53,374 nt of DNA from RGIG3528 sp963649295 (lineage in GTDB: Bacteria > Bacillota > Clostridia > Lachnospirales > Lachnospiraceae). Position numbers and translations under genes: made by a program. The first letter of the stretch is position 1. Each line of letters starts with the position of its first letter. The notes below the pieces were generated by a model that saw only the letters and a list, made by a program, of their open reading frames with translations, was not told where the DNA came from and ran no database searches. The stretch spans positions 1 to 53,374 of the forward strand of contig CAVJHK010000008.1 of assembly GCA_963649295.1 (NCBI GenBank), given 5' to 3'. Positions 8,360 through 17,214 of this stretch are shown piece by piece.

Positions 8360-9982
8360 TTAGTACATGCCGCCCATGCCTGCGCCTGCGGGTGCTTCGG
8401 GCTTGTCTTCCTTAATGTTTGCAACAGCTGCTTCCGTTGTAAGGAATGTGGATGCAACGCTTGTGGCATTCTGAAGTGCCGAACGTGTAACCTTTGCGGG
8501 ATCGATGATTCCTGCCTTTACCATGTCAACATATTCTTCGGTAAGAGCGTTAAAGCCGATTCCGGGTGCCGATTCACGAACCTTGTTTACGATAACCGAA
8601 CCCTCAAGTCCGGCATTCTCGGCAATTGCATAAAGAGGAGCTTCAAGTGCCTTTAAGATAATCTCTGCACCTGTCTTCTCGTCGCCCTTAAGTGTGGCAG
8701 CAAGAGCCTCAACTTCCTTTGCCGCATGAATATATGAAGAACCGCCGCCTGCGATAATACCTTCTTCGGCAGCTGCCTTTGTTGCCGCAAGTGCATCCTC
8801 CATACGAAGCTTGTTTTCCTTCATTTCGGTTTCGGTTGCTGCACCTACTCTGATTACGGCAACGCCGCCCGAAAGCTTTGCAAGACGCTCCTGAAGTTTT
8901 TCCTTATCGAAATCGGATGTCGTTGTTTCAAGCTGAGAACGGATTTGGGCAATACGAGCCTTGATTTCTTCCTTGTCTCCTTCGCCATCAACGATAACCG
9001 TATTTTCCTTCTGAACCTTAACCGACTTTGCACGTCCAAGCATATCGATTGTTGTATTCTTAAGCTCAAGTCCGAGTTCATCGGAAATTACCTGACCGCC
9101 CGTAAGGATTGCGATATCCTTGAGCATTTCTTTTCTTCTGTCACCATAGCCCGGTGCCTTAACCGCAACAACATTGAACGTACCACGGAGCTTGTTGATA
9201 ACAAGAGTTGTAAGAGCTTCGCCCTCTACATCTTCGGCAATGATAAGAAGTCTCTGTCCGTTTTGAACGATTTGCTCAAGAAGAGGAAGAATCTCCTGGA
9301 TATTTGAAATCTTTTTGTCTGTGATAAGGATAAACGGATCGTCAAGAACAGCTTCCATCTTATCGGTATCCGTTACCATGTATGCGGAAACATATCCGCG
9401 GTCAAACTGCATACCGCGTACAACATCAAGTTCCGTCTTCATCGTCTTTGACTCTTCGATTGTAATAACGCCGTCCTTTGAAACCTTTTCCATAGCGTCC
9501 GCAACCATCTCTCCGACGGTTTCGTCCCCTGCGGAAATTGCGGCAACCTTAGCTATCTGCTCCTTGCCCGTAACAGGCGATGCCATCTTTTCGATTGTTT
9601 CAACAGCCTTGTCGCAAGCCTTCTTCATACCCTTACGAAGGATAATCGGATTTGCGCCGGCAGCAAGGTTCTTCATGCCACCGTTGATCATTGCCTGTGC
9701 AAGAACGGTTGCCGTTGTTGTGCCGTCGCCCGCAACATCGTTTGTCTTTGTGGCAACTTCCTTAACAAGCTGAGCACCCATATTTTCGAATGCGTCGGCA
9801 AGCTCAATTTCCTTTGCTATCGTAACACCGTCGTTTGTAATAAGCGGTGCACCGAATGATTTGTCAAGAACAACATTTCTGCCTTTGGGTCCGAGTGTTA
9901 CCTTAACCGTATCGGCAAGTTTATTTACGCCCTTTTCGAGAGCAATTCGCGCATCTGCGCCATATTTAAGATCTTTAGCCAT
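8360..9982 (-). CDS. groEL: Chaperonin GroEL
   Basis: 540 residues, full-length Hsp60. It shows the nucleotide-binding GDGTTTATVLAQ (about 86-97), the conserved KVGAATE-like RVGAATETEMKE, and the Gly/Met-rich C-terminal tail ending GAGMGGMY. It forms the double-ring folding chamber that works with GroES. It starts 14 bases after groES and is controlled by the CIRCE-bearing promoter upstream of groES. Confidence 0.99.
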   Translation of the reverse strand: MAKDLKYGADARIALEKGVNKLADTVKVTLGPKGRNVVLDKSFGAPLITNDGVTIAKEIELADAFENMGAQLVKEVATKTNDVAGDGTTTATVLAQAMINGGMKNLAAGANPIILRKGMKKACDKAVETIEKMASPVTGKEQIAKVAAISAGDETVGEMVADAMEKVSKDGVITIEESKTMKTELDVVRGMQFDRGYVSAYMVTDTDKMEAVLDDPFILITDKKISNIQEILPLLEQIVQNGQRLLIIAEDVEGEALTTLVINKLRGTFNVVAVKAPGYGDRRKEMLKDIAILTGGQVISDELGLELKNTTIDMLGRAKSVKVQKENTVIVDGEGDKEEIKARIAQIRSQLETTTSDFDKEKLQERLAKLSGGVAVIRVGAATETEMKENKLRMEDALAATKAAAEEGIIAGGGSSYIHAAKEVEALAATLKGDEKTGAEIILKALEAPLYAIAENAGLEGSVIVNKVRESAPGIGFNALTEEYVDMVKAGIIDPAKVTRSALQNATSVASTFLTTEAAVANIKEDKPEAPAGAGMGGMY

Positions 9983-9996
9983 TTTTATACCTCCGA

Positions 9997-10284
9997 TTAA
10001 TCACATACAATCGCAACAATGTCACTCTGTTTTACAACAACATATTCATCGGCACCGAGCTTAACGTCTGTGCCCGCATATTTTGAATAAATAACCTTGT
10101 CGCCGACCTTTACCTGCATTGTAACTTCCTTGCCGTCAACCATGCCTCCCGGTCCTACCGCAATAACCTCTGCCTGCTGAGGCTTTTCCTGTGCCTGTCC
10201 CGGCAAAACTATACCTGATTTTGTGGTCTCTTCAGCCTTAAGCTGTTTCAAAACGACCTTGTCTCCCAACGGAACCAATTTCAT
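9997..10284 (-). CDS. groES: Co-chaperonin GroES
   Basis: 95 residues. Standard N-terminus KLVPLGDKVVLK, mobile loop region with TKSGIVLPG (about 22-30), and the roof hairpin VGPGGMVDGKE. It caps the GroEL ring. The AAGGAGGA-type ribosome site lies just upstream. First gene of the operon. Confidence 0.99.
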   Translation of the reverse strand: MKLVPLGDKVVLKQLKAEETTKSGIVLPGQAQEKPQQAEVIAVGPGGMVDGKEVTMQVKVGDKVIYSKYAGTDVKLGADEYVVVKQSDIVAIVCD

Positions 10285-10321
10285 ATCTTTTTCCTCCTTA
10301 GAGTATTGTTTTTAGTGTTTA

Positions 10322-10348
10322 TTAGCACTCACTCGAATTGAGTGCTAA
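10322..10348. promoter_or_regulatory. CIRCE operator (HrcA binding site)
   Basis: TTAGCACTC, nine bases, GAGTGCTAA: a perfect match to the CIRCE consensus. It lies between the promoter and the groES start, so HrcA should repress groESL. hrcA is not in this window. Confidence 0.97.
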
Positions 10349-10359
10349 ACGCTATAGAT

Positions 10360-10387
10360 ATATTAGCATAAAACTTTATTTTGTCAA
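10360..10387 (-). promoter_or_regulatory. groESL promoter
   Basis: On the minus strand, TTGACA (10382-10387) and TAATAT (10360-10365) are 16 bases apart, just upstream of CIRCE. Confidence 0.85.
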
Positions 10388-10420
10388 CACCAAAAATTAA
10401 AAAATTTGAGTGATCAGAAA

Positions 10421-10452
10421 TAAAAAATCCGGTTTATTTTGAATCCGGATTT
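10421..10452 (-). terminator. Intrinsic terminator after the DUF6062 gene
   Basis: The stem AAATCCGG/CCGGATTT is followed on the minus strand by TTTTTT. The stop codon of the upstream gene (10434-10436) lies in the loop, so gene end and terminator overlap. Confidence 0.72.
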
Positions 10453-11174
10453 TTGTAATAAAGTGAATTCTGTTTGAGCATCATGCGCTGCAAAGCGTCT
10501 TTTGAATCTTTCCACGGCGCATCCGTGTTTCTGTAATCAAATTTATCTATAAACCATGACAAATCATCTCTCACACGCTTCATATTTTCGATAAAAATTT
10601 TTGAACATGTGTCGGAAAATTCTCTTGCTTTACCTTTATCCAGGTACTCAGTGCATTTTTCAATCAAAAAGCCATAGTGGTTCATACAAAAGCCCTTTGA
10701 TAATTCAAACTTTTCCTTAAATTCCTTTGAAGATGCATAAAGATAAAACATCGTATCGATATAACGCTTATAGGTCTCGTTCACACGGTTACATATAAAG
10801 CATGTCGAATTTAAATTGTTTATGTATTCCGATACCGGATTCCCTATATCCTTATTTTTGCCAAAAATTTTGTGCGAAGAAACAGCACCTAATCCCTTTT
10901 GCTTTTTTTCGATATCGCCTATTATTTTGTCGGCGTGAGTTTTAAGCATCAGAGCAAGTCCGAGTCTGTTGCCTTTTTTATACATTTCGGCAACATGCCT
11001 TTCGCAAAAGCCCACCTTATCCGTAAGCATTCTCACGTCATCTTCCATATAGCTCGGACCAAGCGTAAAATCCAATGCGTTTTCGTTTAGGGAATGAACC
11101 ATTTCGCATATCGGACATTCCGTATCCGCATCAAAGGCTTCATTTACGGGTATTGTATATAAATGTTCCGGCAT
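10434..11174 (-). CDS. DUF6062 family protein with paired Cys motifs
   Basis: 246 residues, no membrane segment. Two similar halves each begin with a Cys pair (CPICEM near residue 20 and CFICNRV near 130) and later contain a Cys-(x)n-His (GFCERHVAEM near 72; GFCMNHYGF near 180). The repeat suggests two metal sites formed by Cys/His. I recognise this as the Lachnospiraceae DUF6062 family; its function is unknown. It lies 3 bases after the DUF2225 gene, another Cys-rich protein, so the two are co-transcribed. Confidence 0.82.
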   Translation of the reverse strand: MPEHLYTIPVNEAFDADTECPICEMVHSLNENALDFTLGPSYMEDDVRMLTDKVGFCERHVAEMYKKGNRLGLALMLKTHADKIIGDIEKKQKGLGAVSSHKIFGKNKDIGNPVSEYINNLNSTCFICNRVNETYKRYIDTMFYLYASSKEFKEKFELSKGFCMNHYGFLIEKCTEYLDKGKAREFSDTCSKIFIENMKRVRDDLSWFIDKFDYRNTDAPWKDSKDALQRMMLKQNSLYYKNPDSK

Positions 11175-11177
11175 AAA

Positions 11178-12029
11178 TCACTCCTTGCGTCCGGTTTCTC
11201 TGTAAATGTCATCCTTCATTTCACGTGCCTTATCCTTTATGCGGTCATTGACGCCCTTTGCCGTGATTACTCTTGCGCAAAGCCTTAATGCATCGTCATA
11301 TTTATGAAGCTTTTTTGCAAGCTCCGCAGAAAGATAAGTTACCGTATTTTCGTCCATTCCGCACATCGGAAAATTCTCTTTTGAAAACGCTTCCGTAAAT
11401 CCCGAGTATGCATTTCCGAGAGCCTCAAGTTCTTCTTCGTGAAGTGACTTTTTGACTTCTTCTGTATTTGGTGTGTCGGTGGGCAGGGTTTCTGCTTTGC
11501 CGCGCAAAAGCCATGCAATTTTAAGGCATGTATATGCCTTTTCACTTGATTTTGCGCGCTTTACGATTGAGCAGACAAGTGAGAGCTTGTGGCGTGTTAA
11601 CGCATCGTCATAAGTCATGATTTTGTCCGGCTCTTTGATACCGCTGAATGATTTGCTTACATTCTCACGAATAAGCTTCATCTGAACCGATGAAGGATTT
11701 ATGTTAAAATATTTTGTAAGTACGGAATATCCGCAATTGGGGCATGTAAGCGCATCATATTTAAGAGTATCAAACTGGTATCTGGGACGCAAATCGTCAT
11801 CCGAGCCGATAAGCTTTACCTTACCCGTGCGAACGGCTTTCGCCTTATATTCGCGGTCGCATACCGGGCACTTGTAGGTTTTATCAAAAATAAAATCTTC
11901 TTCTTTTAATTCTGCGGCTTCTGTTTTCTTTTTCTGTTCCTTTTCGGCTTTTGCCTTGTCGTCTTCAAAAACCTTGAGATTTTGAAGTCCGCCCATCCCG
12001 ACAGATTCGAGTCCGGAAAATAAACCCAT
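11178..12029 (-). CDS. DUF2225 domain protein
   Basis: 283 residues. After a charged stretch (about 25-45) come two CxxC pairs, YKCPVCDRE near 54 and LTCPNCGYSVL near 96. The helical C-terminal part looks TPR-like (AELAKKLHKYDDALRLCARV). In Firmicutes this family occurs as cytosolic metal-binding proteins of unknown role. The ATG has GGAGGAAAG upstream. It precedes the DUF6062 gene by 3 bases. Confidence 0.85.
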   Translation of the reverse strand: MGLFSGLESVGMGGLQNLKVFEDDKAKAEKEQKKKTEAAELKEEDFIFDKTYKCPVCDREYKAKAVRTGKVKLIGSDDDLRPRYQFDTLKYDALTCPNCGYSVLTKYFNINPSSVQMKLIRENVSKSFSGIKEPDKIMTYDDALTRHKLSLVCSIVKRAKSSEKAYTCLKIAWLLRGKAETLPTDTPNTEEVKKSLHEEELEALGNAYSGFTEAFSKENFPMCGMDENTVTYLSAELAKKLHKYDDALRLCARVITAKGVNDRIKDKAREMKDDIYRETGRKE

Positions 12030-12132
12030 AATCTTTCCTCCGTTATTTCATATATACTAAAGCATAATTTTAAAACTTTAGGTCATCTTTTTCAATGACT
12101 TTATAAAAATACAATATTATAAAAATATAATA

Positions 12133-13272
12133 TTATTCAAGCCCATGATCCCGCCTGTACTTTGCAAGCAGCAAATCGACCACTCTTCCGTATGATTCGA
12201 CACCGTCTTCCTGTTCGTTTGCTTTCAAATATGTATCATTCAATTCGTTTGTGACTTCAGATACAACTTCCGCTTTTTCAAATTGCTTCCAGTATTCCCT
12301 GTTTGCAGCATAATCAAGCCATATCCCGGAATCATCTATTTCCGACAGCACCTCTCTGTACAAATCGGCGTCTTTTGCCGAAAGAGCATTTGCGGTATAA
12401 GTAAATGCAAGTAATGCACCGGAATATTTTAAATCCGCATTATCCGAATTTATGCAAACCATATAGGATATAAAATTTGCTTCGTCCTCCCTTATAAATC
12501 CGCGCAAATGCGCAAGCTCATGGCACATGGTCGATCCTATTTCGTAATCCGATATGTCAATGTCGACATTTGCTTCCATTGTCCAGCATGTATAAATGCC
12601 TATTATTTCGGTATATGACATAAGATGCGAAAGCATCACACATTTCGGTGCAGAATAATGCCCCGAAAATACAGGATAATTTACGGCAAATTTGTTATAT
12701 GCTTTTTTTGCTTCACGCGCGAGTTCATACGGCGAATAAGGTAATTCATATACTCCGTTTTCGTCAAATGTCGTGAGCTCCTTTCTGTATTTGGTTACAT
12801 CCGCATAAAGCTCCGAAAGCAAATCCGCAAGCTCTTCCTTTGACGAATCCCTGACCTCAAGATCAAAATATTCGCTCACCGGATATCTGTAATAATTGAT
12901 TCCGCATCCGAAGCAGTAAAAAAACCATATTACACTCCACATGCAGGCCGCATTAAGCAAAAAAGTAAAAATAAGAAACAGTCTTTTTCCCTTTCCTTTG
13001 ATAAATTTACGGATAAATCCCGCAACAAGTATAATCACCAGCACGGGACACAAAATAATCATTACTTCCGCAACCGAAAAAGGAAAAATACCGGTAATCG
13101 TCGATAAGCATACCGAAAACGGCTTAAATACATATTTTGCAAAAATTTCTTCCGCAAAATAAGAACTTTTCCTTGCGATCAAAAGGCAGATTTCTCCGAT
13201 TAATGCAAGGAAAAGAAGCAATATCCTCTTTCTTAAAATTGCTTTTTTAAACGAATCAAAAAAATACTTCAT
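12133..13272 (-). CDS. DUF3810 membrane protein with a zinc-protease-like HExxH motif
   Basis: 379 residues. Three membrane segments lie at the N-terminus (about 14-30, 62-85 and 96-125), followed by a soluble domain. It contains HELAHLRGF near residue 250 (HExxH, with Glu residues in REDEANF about 10 residues later), the pattern of a gluzincin-like site. DUF3810 proteins carry this motif but have no established substrate. It follows the histidine kinase gene by 5 bases, so the two may work together at the membrane. Confidence 0.82.
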   Translation of the reverse strand: MKYFFDSFKKAILRKRILLLFLALIGEICLLIARKSSYFAEEIFAKYVFKPFSVCLSTITGIFPFSVAEVMIILCPVLVIILVAGFIRKFIKGKGKRLFLIFTFLLNAACMWSVIWFFYCFGCGINYYRYPVSEYFDLEVRDSSKEELADLLSELYADVTKYRKELTTFDENGVYELPYSPYELAREAKKAYNKFAVNYPVFSGHYSAPKCVMLSHLMSYTEIIGIYTCWTMEANVDIDISDYEIGSTMCHELAHLRGFIREDEANFISYMVCINSDNADLKYSGALLAFTYTANALSAKDADLYREVLSEIDDSGIWLDYAANREYWKQFEKAEVVSEVTNELNDTYLKANEQEDGVESYGRVVDLLLAKYRRDHGLE

Positions 13273-13277
13273 TTGTT

Positions 13278-14588
13278 TTAGCTATACATACCCTGATTTT
13301 TGTTTGCATTTTTTGGAATTGTAACCGTAATTACGGTTCCTACGCCGATTTCGCTTTGAACCGCAATTTTCCCGTCAACTAACGATTTTAAGCGGTTTCT
13401 GACATTTTCCATACCGATATGTTCTTTGCCGTCGTCAGGCTTCTTTGAGGGATCAAAGCCGACTCCGTCATCAGATATGATGATTTCATACGAATTCTGA
13501 TTTTCACGCGTTGCAACGGTAATGGTGCCTGTGCCGTCAGGTTTATTGCATATACCGTGCTTTACGGCATTTTCAACAAGCGGCTGAATCGTAAGTGACG
13601 GAATCAAAAAGTCTTTTGTTGTTATATCTGTCACAACATTTAATCTGTCACCGAAACGCAATTTTTCAAGCTCGATATATGTTTGAATATGCTCAAGCTC
13701 GCTTGAAAAGGGAACTGGCATGCGCTTGTTCATCGAATCGATATTTTTGCGCAAATATCTTGAAAAATTGGACGTTGCACGCTTGGCGGCCGCCGGATCC
13801 TTTTCGCAAAGAACCGCTATCGTCGTAAGCGCATTGTACATAAAATGCGGCTGAATCTGACTTAACATTATCGATATACGGCTTTCGGCAAGTTCCTTTC
13901 GTTGCTTTTCCAATATAAAGGATTGTTGTGTCTTAATATTGAAAAATACAACATAAAGTGCAATCGACATTGCGGACGCATTAAAAGGATATCCAGTATT
14001 ATATTCGATAATTGCTGAAATAGGTGAAATCACAATAAATATAAATGTTCCGAGCCATGCGGCCTTGTGAACGTTTTTTCTGTATTTTATAACAAGATAA
14101 ATGTCAAGAGCGATCGGAACAAGACATACAGCAGTCGTTACCCACCATGCTTTCCCGAGAATATATGTGTTTGTGGCCCTCTCTACTCTGTAATAAAATC
14201 CGTATTTCAGATTAAAAAGCATGCTCGCAACATAAAGAATCGTATATAAATACGTAAGCTGCCTTATGATGCCTTTGGATTTTTGGGGAATATTCATGTA
14301 GCATGCAAGATAATTTATATAGATTAATTGAATAAGACACGAAAACAAAAATGCAATAAATATGCAGATCCTTACGACATAAGGATACCACGTTTCACCC
14401 GTGCCGACGCACATTCTCCCGAGAGTAACGCCTATAAGTTCCATAATAACCGCAAAAGACAATATCAAAAAAAGCGAATCGGAACTGTTTTTTTTCTCGG
14501 AATAAAAGAAATTGTAAATAAAGAGGATAAAAACAAAAGAAATACAGACAAGACCCATTGTTGCAGATACAGCGGCAGATATACTCAT
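13278..14588 (-). CDS. LytS/YehU-type sensor histidine kinase, orphan
   Basis: 436 residues. Seven or so hydrophobic segments fill about residues 5-215. A His_kinase domain follows, with the phospho-acceptor in QIQPHFMYNAL (His near 245). The HATPase domain has VENAVKHGI (N box), SDDGVGFDPS (G1) and GMENVRNRL (G2). This family autophosphorylates and usually pairs with a LytTR or AraC-type response regulator. None lies beside it here, so its partner is elsewhere. It is probably co-transcribed with the DUF3810 gene. Confidence 0.9.
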   Translation of the reverse strand: MSISAAVSATMGLVCISFVFILFIYNFFYSEKKNSSDSLFLILSFAVIMELIGVTLGRMCVGTGETWYPYVVRICIFIAFLFSCLIQLIYINYLACYMNIPQKSKGIIRQLTYLYTILYVASMLFNLKYGFYYRVERATNTYILGKAWWVTTAVCLVPIALDIYLVIKYRKNVHKAAWLGTFIFIVISPISAIIEYNTGYPFNASAMSIALYVVFFNIKTQQSFILEKQRKELAESRISIMLSQIQPHFMYNALTTIAVLCEKDPAAAKRATSNFSRYLRKNIDSMNKRMPVPFSSELEHIQTYIELEKLRFGDRLNVVTDITTKDFLIPSLTIQPLVENAVKHGICNKPDGTGTITVATRENQNSYEIIISDDGVGFDPSKKPDDGKEHIGMENVRNRLKSLVDGKIAVQSEIGVGTVITVTIPKNANKNQGMYS

Positions 14589-14618
14589 TTATTCACCCTC
14601 CCCACTATAAAACAAAAA

Positions 14619-14689
14619 AGCAGGTGGCGGGAGTCGAACCCGTCTCGTCGGCTTGGGAAGCCAAAGTTTTACCGATAAACTACACCTGC
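14619..14689 (-). tRNA. tRNA-Gly (CCC)
   Basis: The minus strand folds into a cloverleaf: acceptor GCAGGTG/CACCTGC, anticodon arm TTGGC-TTCCCAA-GCCGA giving anticodon CCC, and T loop TTCGACT. No CCA is encoded and a T run follows. The outer T-stem pair looks like an A-C mismatch. Confidence 0.93.
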
Positions 14690-14792
14690 AAGTCTTAACA
14701 AGAGGATTTTAACACATTTAAAATATAAGCACAATAAAAATCGAAAAAAAATTGCCGTATGCAAATGCCTCACATCAGCATACGGCGGATTT

Positions 14793-15665
14793 TTAACTTC
14801 TTATAACATGTCTGTCCAATATAAAGCATATCATCGCAAATACAATAAGCGGTATAACCAAAAACAGTGCTTTTATTGAAAAAAAGCCCGATAAACCGGC
14901 TTGAAATCAAGAGAGTGCCGCATCCAAAGAGTCTCATGATTGTTGAAAATAACGATGTAACCGATGATATATTCCCGACATTTATAATTTCATTATACTT
15001 TGTTTCCTTTATCTCTTTAAAAGAATCTTTTACTATTGCCATAATATTTCGTTCATTCGCTTTTGTTTCTCTGTCAGGTATTTTATAAAAACACGCAATT
15101 AGCAGTCCGGCAAAAAGAATTAACGCCGTCATCACCAAATAAATATTTATATCAATTATCTTGTACAATGCAAAACCGAGACATGCGCCGGTAATTGCGG
15201 ATAATGAAGAGATTTGCCCGGATGTACCGATAAATTTTTTGATTTTTTTTGATACTTCTTCGGCACTGTTATTTTCCTTTATCCAAATTATTATATCCGA
15301 ATCTACCGTTCCGGTTTCTGCCGCGGTTGATATTCCGTATACAAACCCCGCCGTTATGAGAAGTAAGTATCGGTCTGTATTTAAAACCAAAAGATAAGTT
15401 CCCGTAAGCAAAACCTGAGATACTATATAAATATATTTTTTGGGGAATTTATCGGCCAAAACTCCTGACGGATATTCAAATATAACCACACCAAAAGAAA
15501 AAAAGCCTGAATAATCGCAATTTTAAAATAATCCATTCCCTTATCAAGGAAAATCAGTGTCAGAAACGCATGCGGCATTGCAATTGCCATGCTTTTCATA
15601 GTCAATGCGGCAAAATAAAATATTATTGAAGATTTTGTGTCACTCGCACACTTTACATTTTTCAT
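14793..15665 (-). pseudogene. MFS transporter, broken by two frame changes
   Basis: The protein is spread over three frames. The N-terminal frame starts at the ATG at 15665 (SSIIFYFAALTMKSMAIAMP). It breaks at a T7 tract (15498-15504) and continues as FEYPSGVLADKFPKK, the typical MFS loop 2-3 motif. A second break is at another T7 tract (14879-14885), after which the last helix runs in a third frame to the TAA at 14793. Both tracts read GGCTTTTTTTC or GGGCTTTTTTTC. True decay, slippage or homopolymer sequencing error are all possible. The start overlaps the ThiF-like gene by 26 bases, suggesting one former operon, perhaps for export. Confidence 0.75.
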
Positions 15666-16096
15666 TTCTGCACATTTTCACCTTTTCTGTATTAAATTCA
15701 AGGTTTCCGATTCCTACTCTGTTGTTTAAAGAATTAATTCCGGCGTAATCTTCCGCAAAAAACTTTAAAATATCTGTCATTGCCATTGCTGATGCCATAG
15801 CACTGTTCATAAATGAAGATGGAACTTTATATTTTGAATTAAATTCTTTCAAATCTTTATATCCATTTTCTTCATAATCAGCTCCGATATCATTGCAAAA
15901 AGGACATGCTCCCATTGTAGGAATAAAAAAAGGACCTATAACTGAATAATCATATTTCCGTCATTGTATTTTTCAACAATCTTTTTTAATATATCATAAT
16001 CGGCGAATTTCGCAATACCCACATAATCAACAGCATCAAACCGATTATTTAAATGTTCAATAACAGCGTCAACTTTCTTTTTTCAGTATATATATA
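15640..16096 (-). pseudogene. Truncated, frameshifted ThiF/E1-like protein
   Basis: The C-terminal 91 residues are open from the ATG at 15915. CPFC near the start and a CxxxxCxxC end (MCRNEKCKVCE) bracket a helix with repeated Ala/Met (SAMASAMAM). This is the Zn-binding C-terminal layout of ThiF/MoeB-type adenylating enzymes, including those in azoline-forming RiPP clusters. An upstream piece (DAVDYVGIAKFADYDILKK) joins through the sequence DYSVIGPFFIPT in another frame, so there is a frameshift near 15945. A stop lies before 16096 and the nucleotide-binding half is missing. Confidence 0.6.
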
Positions 16097-16404
16097 GTCA
16101 AGTGTTTTTTTATTTTTTTATTTTTGACAGAAAAAATCTTACATTCAGTCCAACATAATATGTAACCCGTCAAATCATTCTTCCCAGCTACGGCAAAAGG
16201 GTATTTCCAAAACAAAAAAGCACATGGATTTTTATTTCCATGCACCTTACGCTATTGTCAATGATATTCGCAATCCGCTTCGCTGCTTGCTCATATAAAA
16301 GCAGCACTACATGCTTTACGAGGTACTGAGCCCCCACCACCTCGTTCAAGAGCCCCCGCCGCCAAAAGGCAGTGGGGGCTCTTGAACTTTTATAAAATAT
16401 TTAA
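16097..16404. other. Gene-free accessory spacer
   Basis: No open frame with a ribosome site is seen. The stretch holds an AT-rich end of the ThiF remnant, a small CATGGA/TCCATG hairpin near 16222-16246 and the large GC-rich hairpin at 16345-16386. Base composition differs from the neighbours, consistent with a junction of acquired segments. Confidence 0.5.
16345..16386. terminator. GC-rich long hairpin, terminator-like
   Basis: The stem TTCAAGAGCCCCC/GGGGGCTCTTGAA is 13 bp perfect, with an inner GCC-AAAA-GGC. A T run (CTTTTAT) follows on the plus strand only. It lies downstream of the GNAT gene. A second partial copy of GAGCCCCC-(A/G)CC-(A/G)CC lies at 16329-16342. Confidence 0.5.
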
Positions 16405-17036
16405 TTAAAGCAGTCTTAGTANNNNNNNNNNCTTAGTAACTGCACCAGCTCATGTGGCTCCTGGTCTTTTGAAGTGGTTTGTCTGGCATCAAACTGTGAA
16501 AAACTGTTATTATTATAATATTTCAACAGTTTATCGTCATTATTTGCCTCAAGGAATACCACCATTCCTCCACCCATATACTGCATTTCTTCAATAACCG
16601 ACCATGCCAGTTCCAACATCTCTGCTCCGGTAATTCTATTGTTTCGACCTTCAGCAAAGTTCTTGCCAAGCTGTGCAATCAAATATGCTGACATTGTATA
16701 TGTCTGTGATTTTTCATCCAACTCACTTATTCTCAGCAATTTTCTTTTTACTGTGTTGCTTACGTTTTCACCTCTCACAGTCAATGGCTTCAATGCTATA
16801 CTAAAATAACCTATCAGTTCCACTTCTTCATTAGAAAAGACCAAATATGTAACAGACTGATTCTTTTTAGTAAACTCTATTGCATTTTTCTTCAAAAAAT
16901 GTTCAACATCCGGATTCTTTGGACATGAAAAATCGGAGAACAATCTGACAAGCGCAGGCTCTCCGACTTCTTCATCAGTTCCTAAAGCTAAATATTCACG
17001 AATGTTAATCATCGTATAATTATCTCTGACCGACAT
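16405..17036 (-). CDS. GNAT acetyltransferase-like protein, putative toxin of a TA pair
   Basis: About 205 residues. The fold matches GNAT proteins that lie behind a small antitoxin-like gene: VTYLVFSNEEVELIGYFSI (central strands), a helix AYLIAQLGKNFAEG in the acetyl-CoA site, and the late GGGMVVFLEANNDDKLLKYY. The scaffold gap 16422-16431 falls at the C-terminus. The flanks share CTTAGTA. Merging them continues the frame as VQLLRLL and stops at the TAA at 16405, so the gene is probably intact. Its start overlaps the upstream small gene by 17 bases. Acetylation of aminoacyl-tRNA, as in related TA toxins, is inference. Confidence 0.75.
16422..16431. other. Scaffold gap (10 N)
   Basis: Ten Ns of placeholder length. 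The 7-mer CTTAGTA is present on both sides, which suggests overlapping contig ends rather than missing sequence. Confidence 0.9.
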
Positions 17037-17214
17037 CCGCTTTTTTCCTCTTTTCCATAAATTTTCTCAACTCTGCTTCTCCTTTTATCTGTCTCATAGA
17101 TACCGGAGTGCGCACCGGGCGATTATTGGCAGAATTCTCTATCGCATCGACAAACATCTCTACCTGCTTCTGACCGGATATGATAAAATTCTTCGTGATA
17201 CTGGAAGTTGCCAT
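17020..17214 (-). CDS. Small antitoxin-like protein paired with the GNAT gene
   Basis: 64 residues. It begins MATSSITKNFIISGQKQVE and ends in a basic helix RKFMEKRKKA. I recognise the ATSSITKNF(V/I)I(S/T)G type of N-terminus from small proteins encoded before GNAT genes in Firmicutes; these are likely antitoxins. A very strong ribosome site (AAAGGAGGTG) precedes the ATG. The overlap with the toxin start suggests translational coupling that keeps the antitoxin in excess. A weak promoter candidate (TTGAGT, 18 bases, TACTAA) lies just upstream. Confidence 0.75.
   Translation of the reverse strand: MATSSITKNFIISGQKQVEMFVDAIENSANNRPVRTPVSMRQIKGEAELRKFMEKRKKADVGQR

Noticed and set aside
9315..9773. 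152-residue plus-strand reading frame
   Set aside because: Antisense shadow of groEL; no ribosome site or recognisable motif.
12110..12135. AT-only hairpin after the DUF2225 start region
   Set aside because: Weak A/T stem with no clear T tract and not placed at the end of a gene on the right strand.
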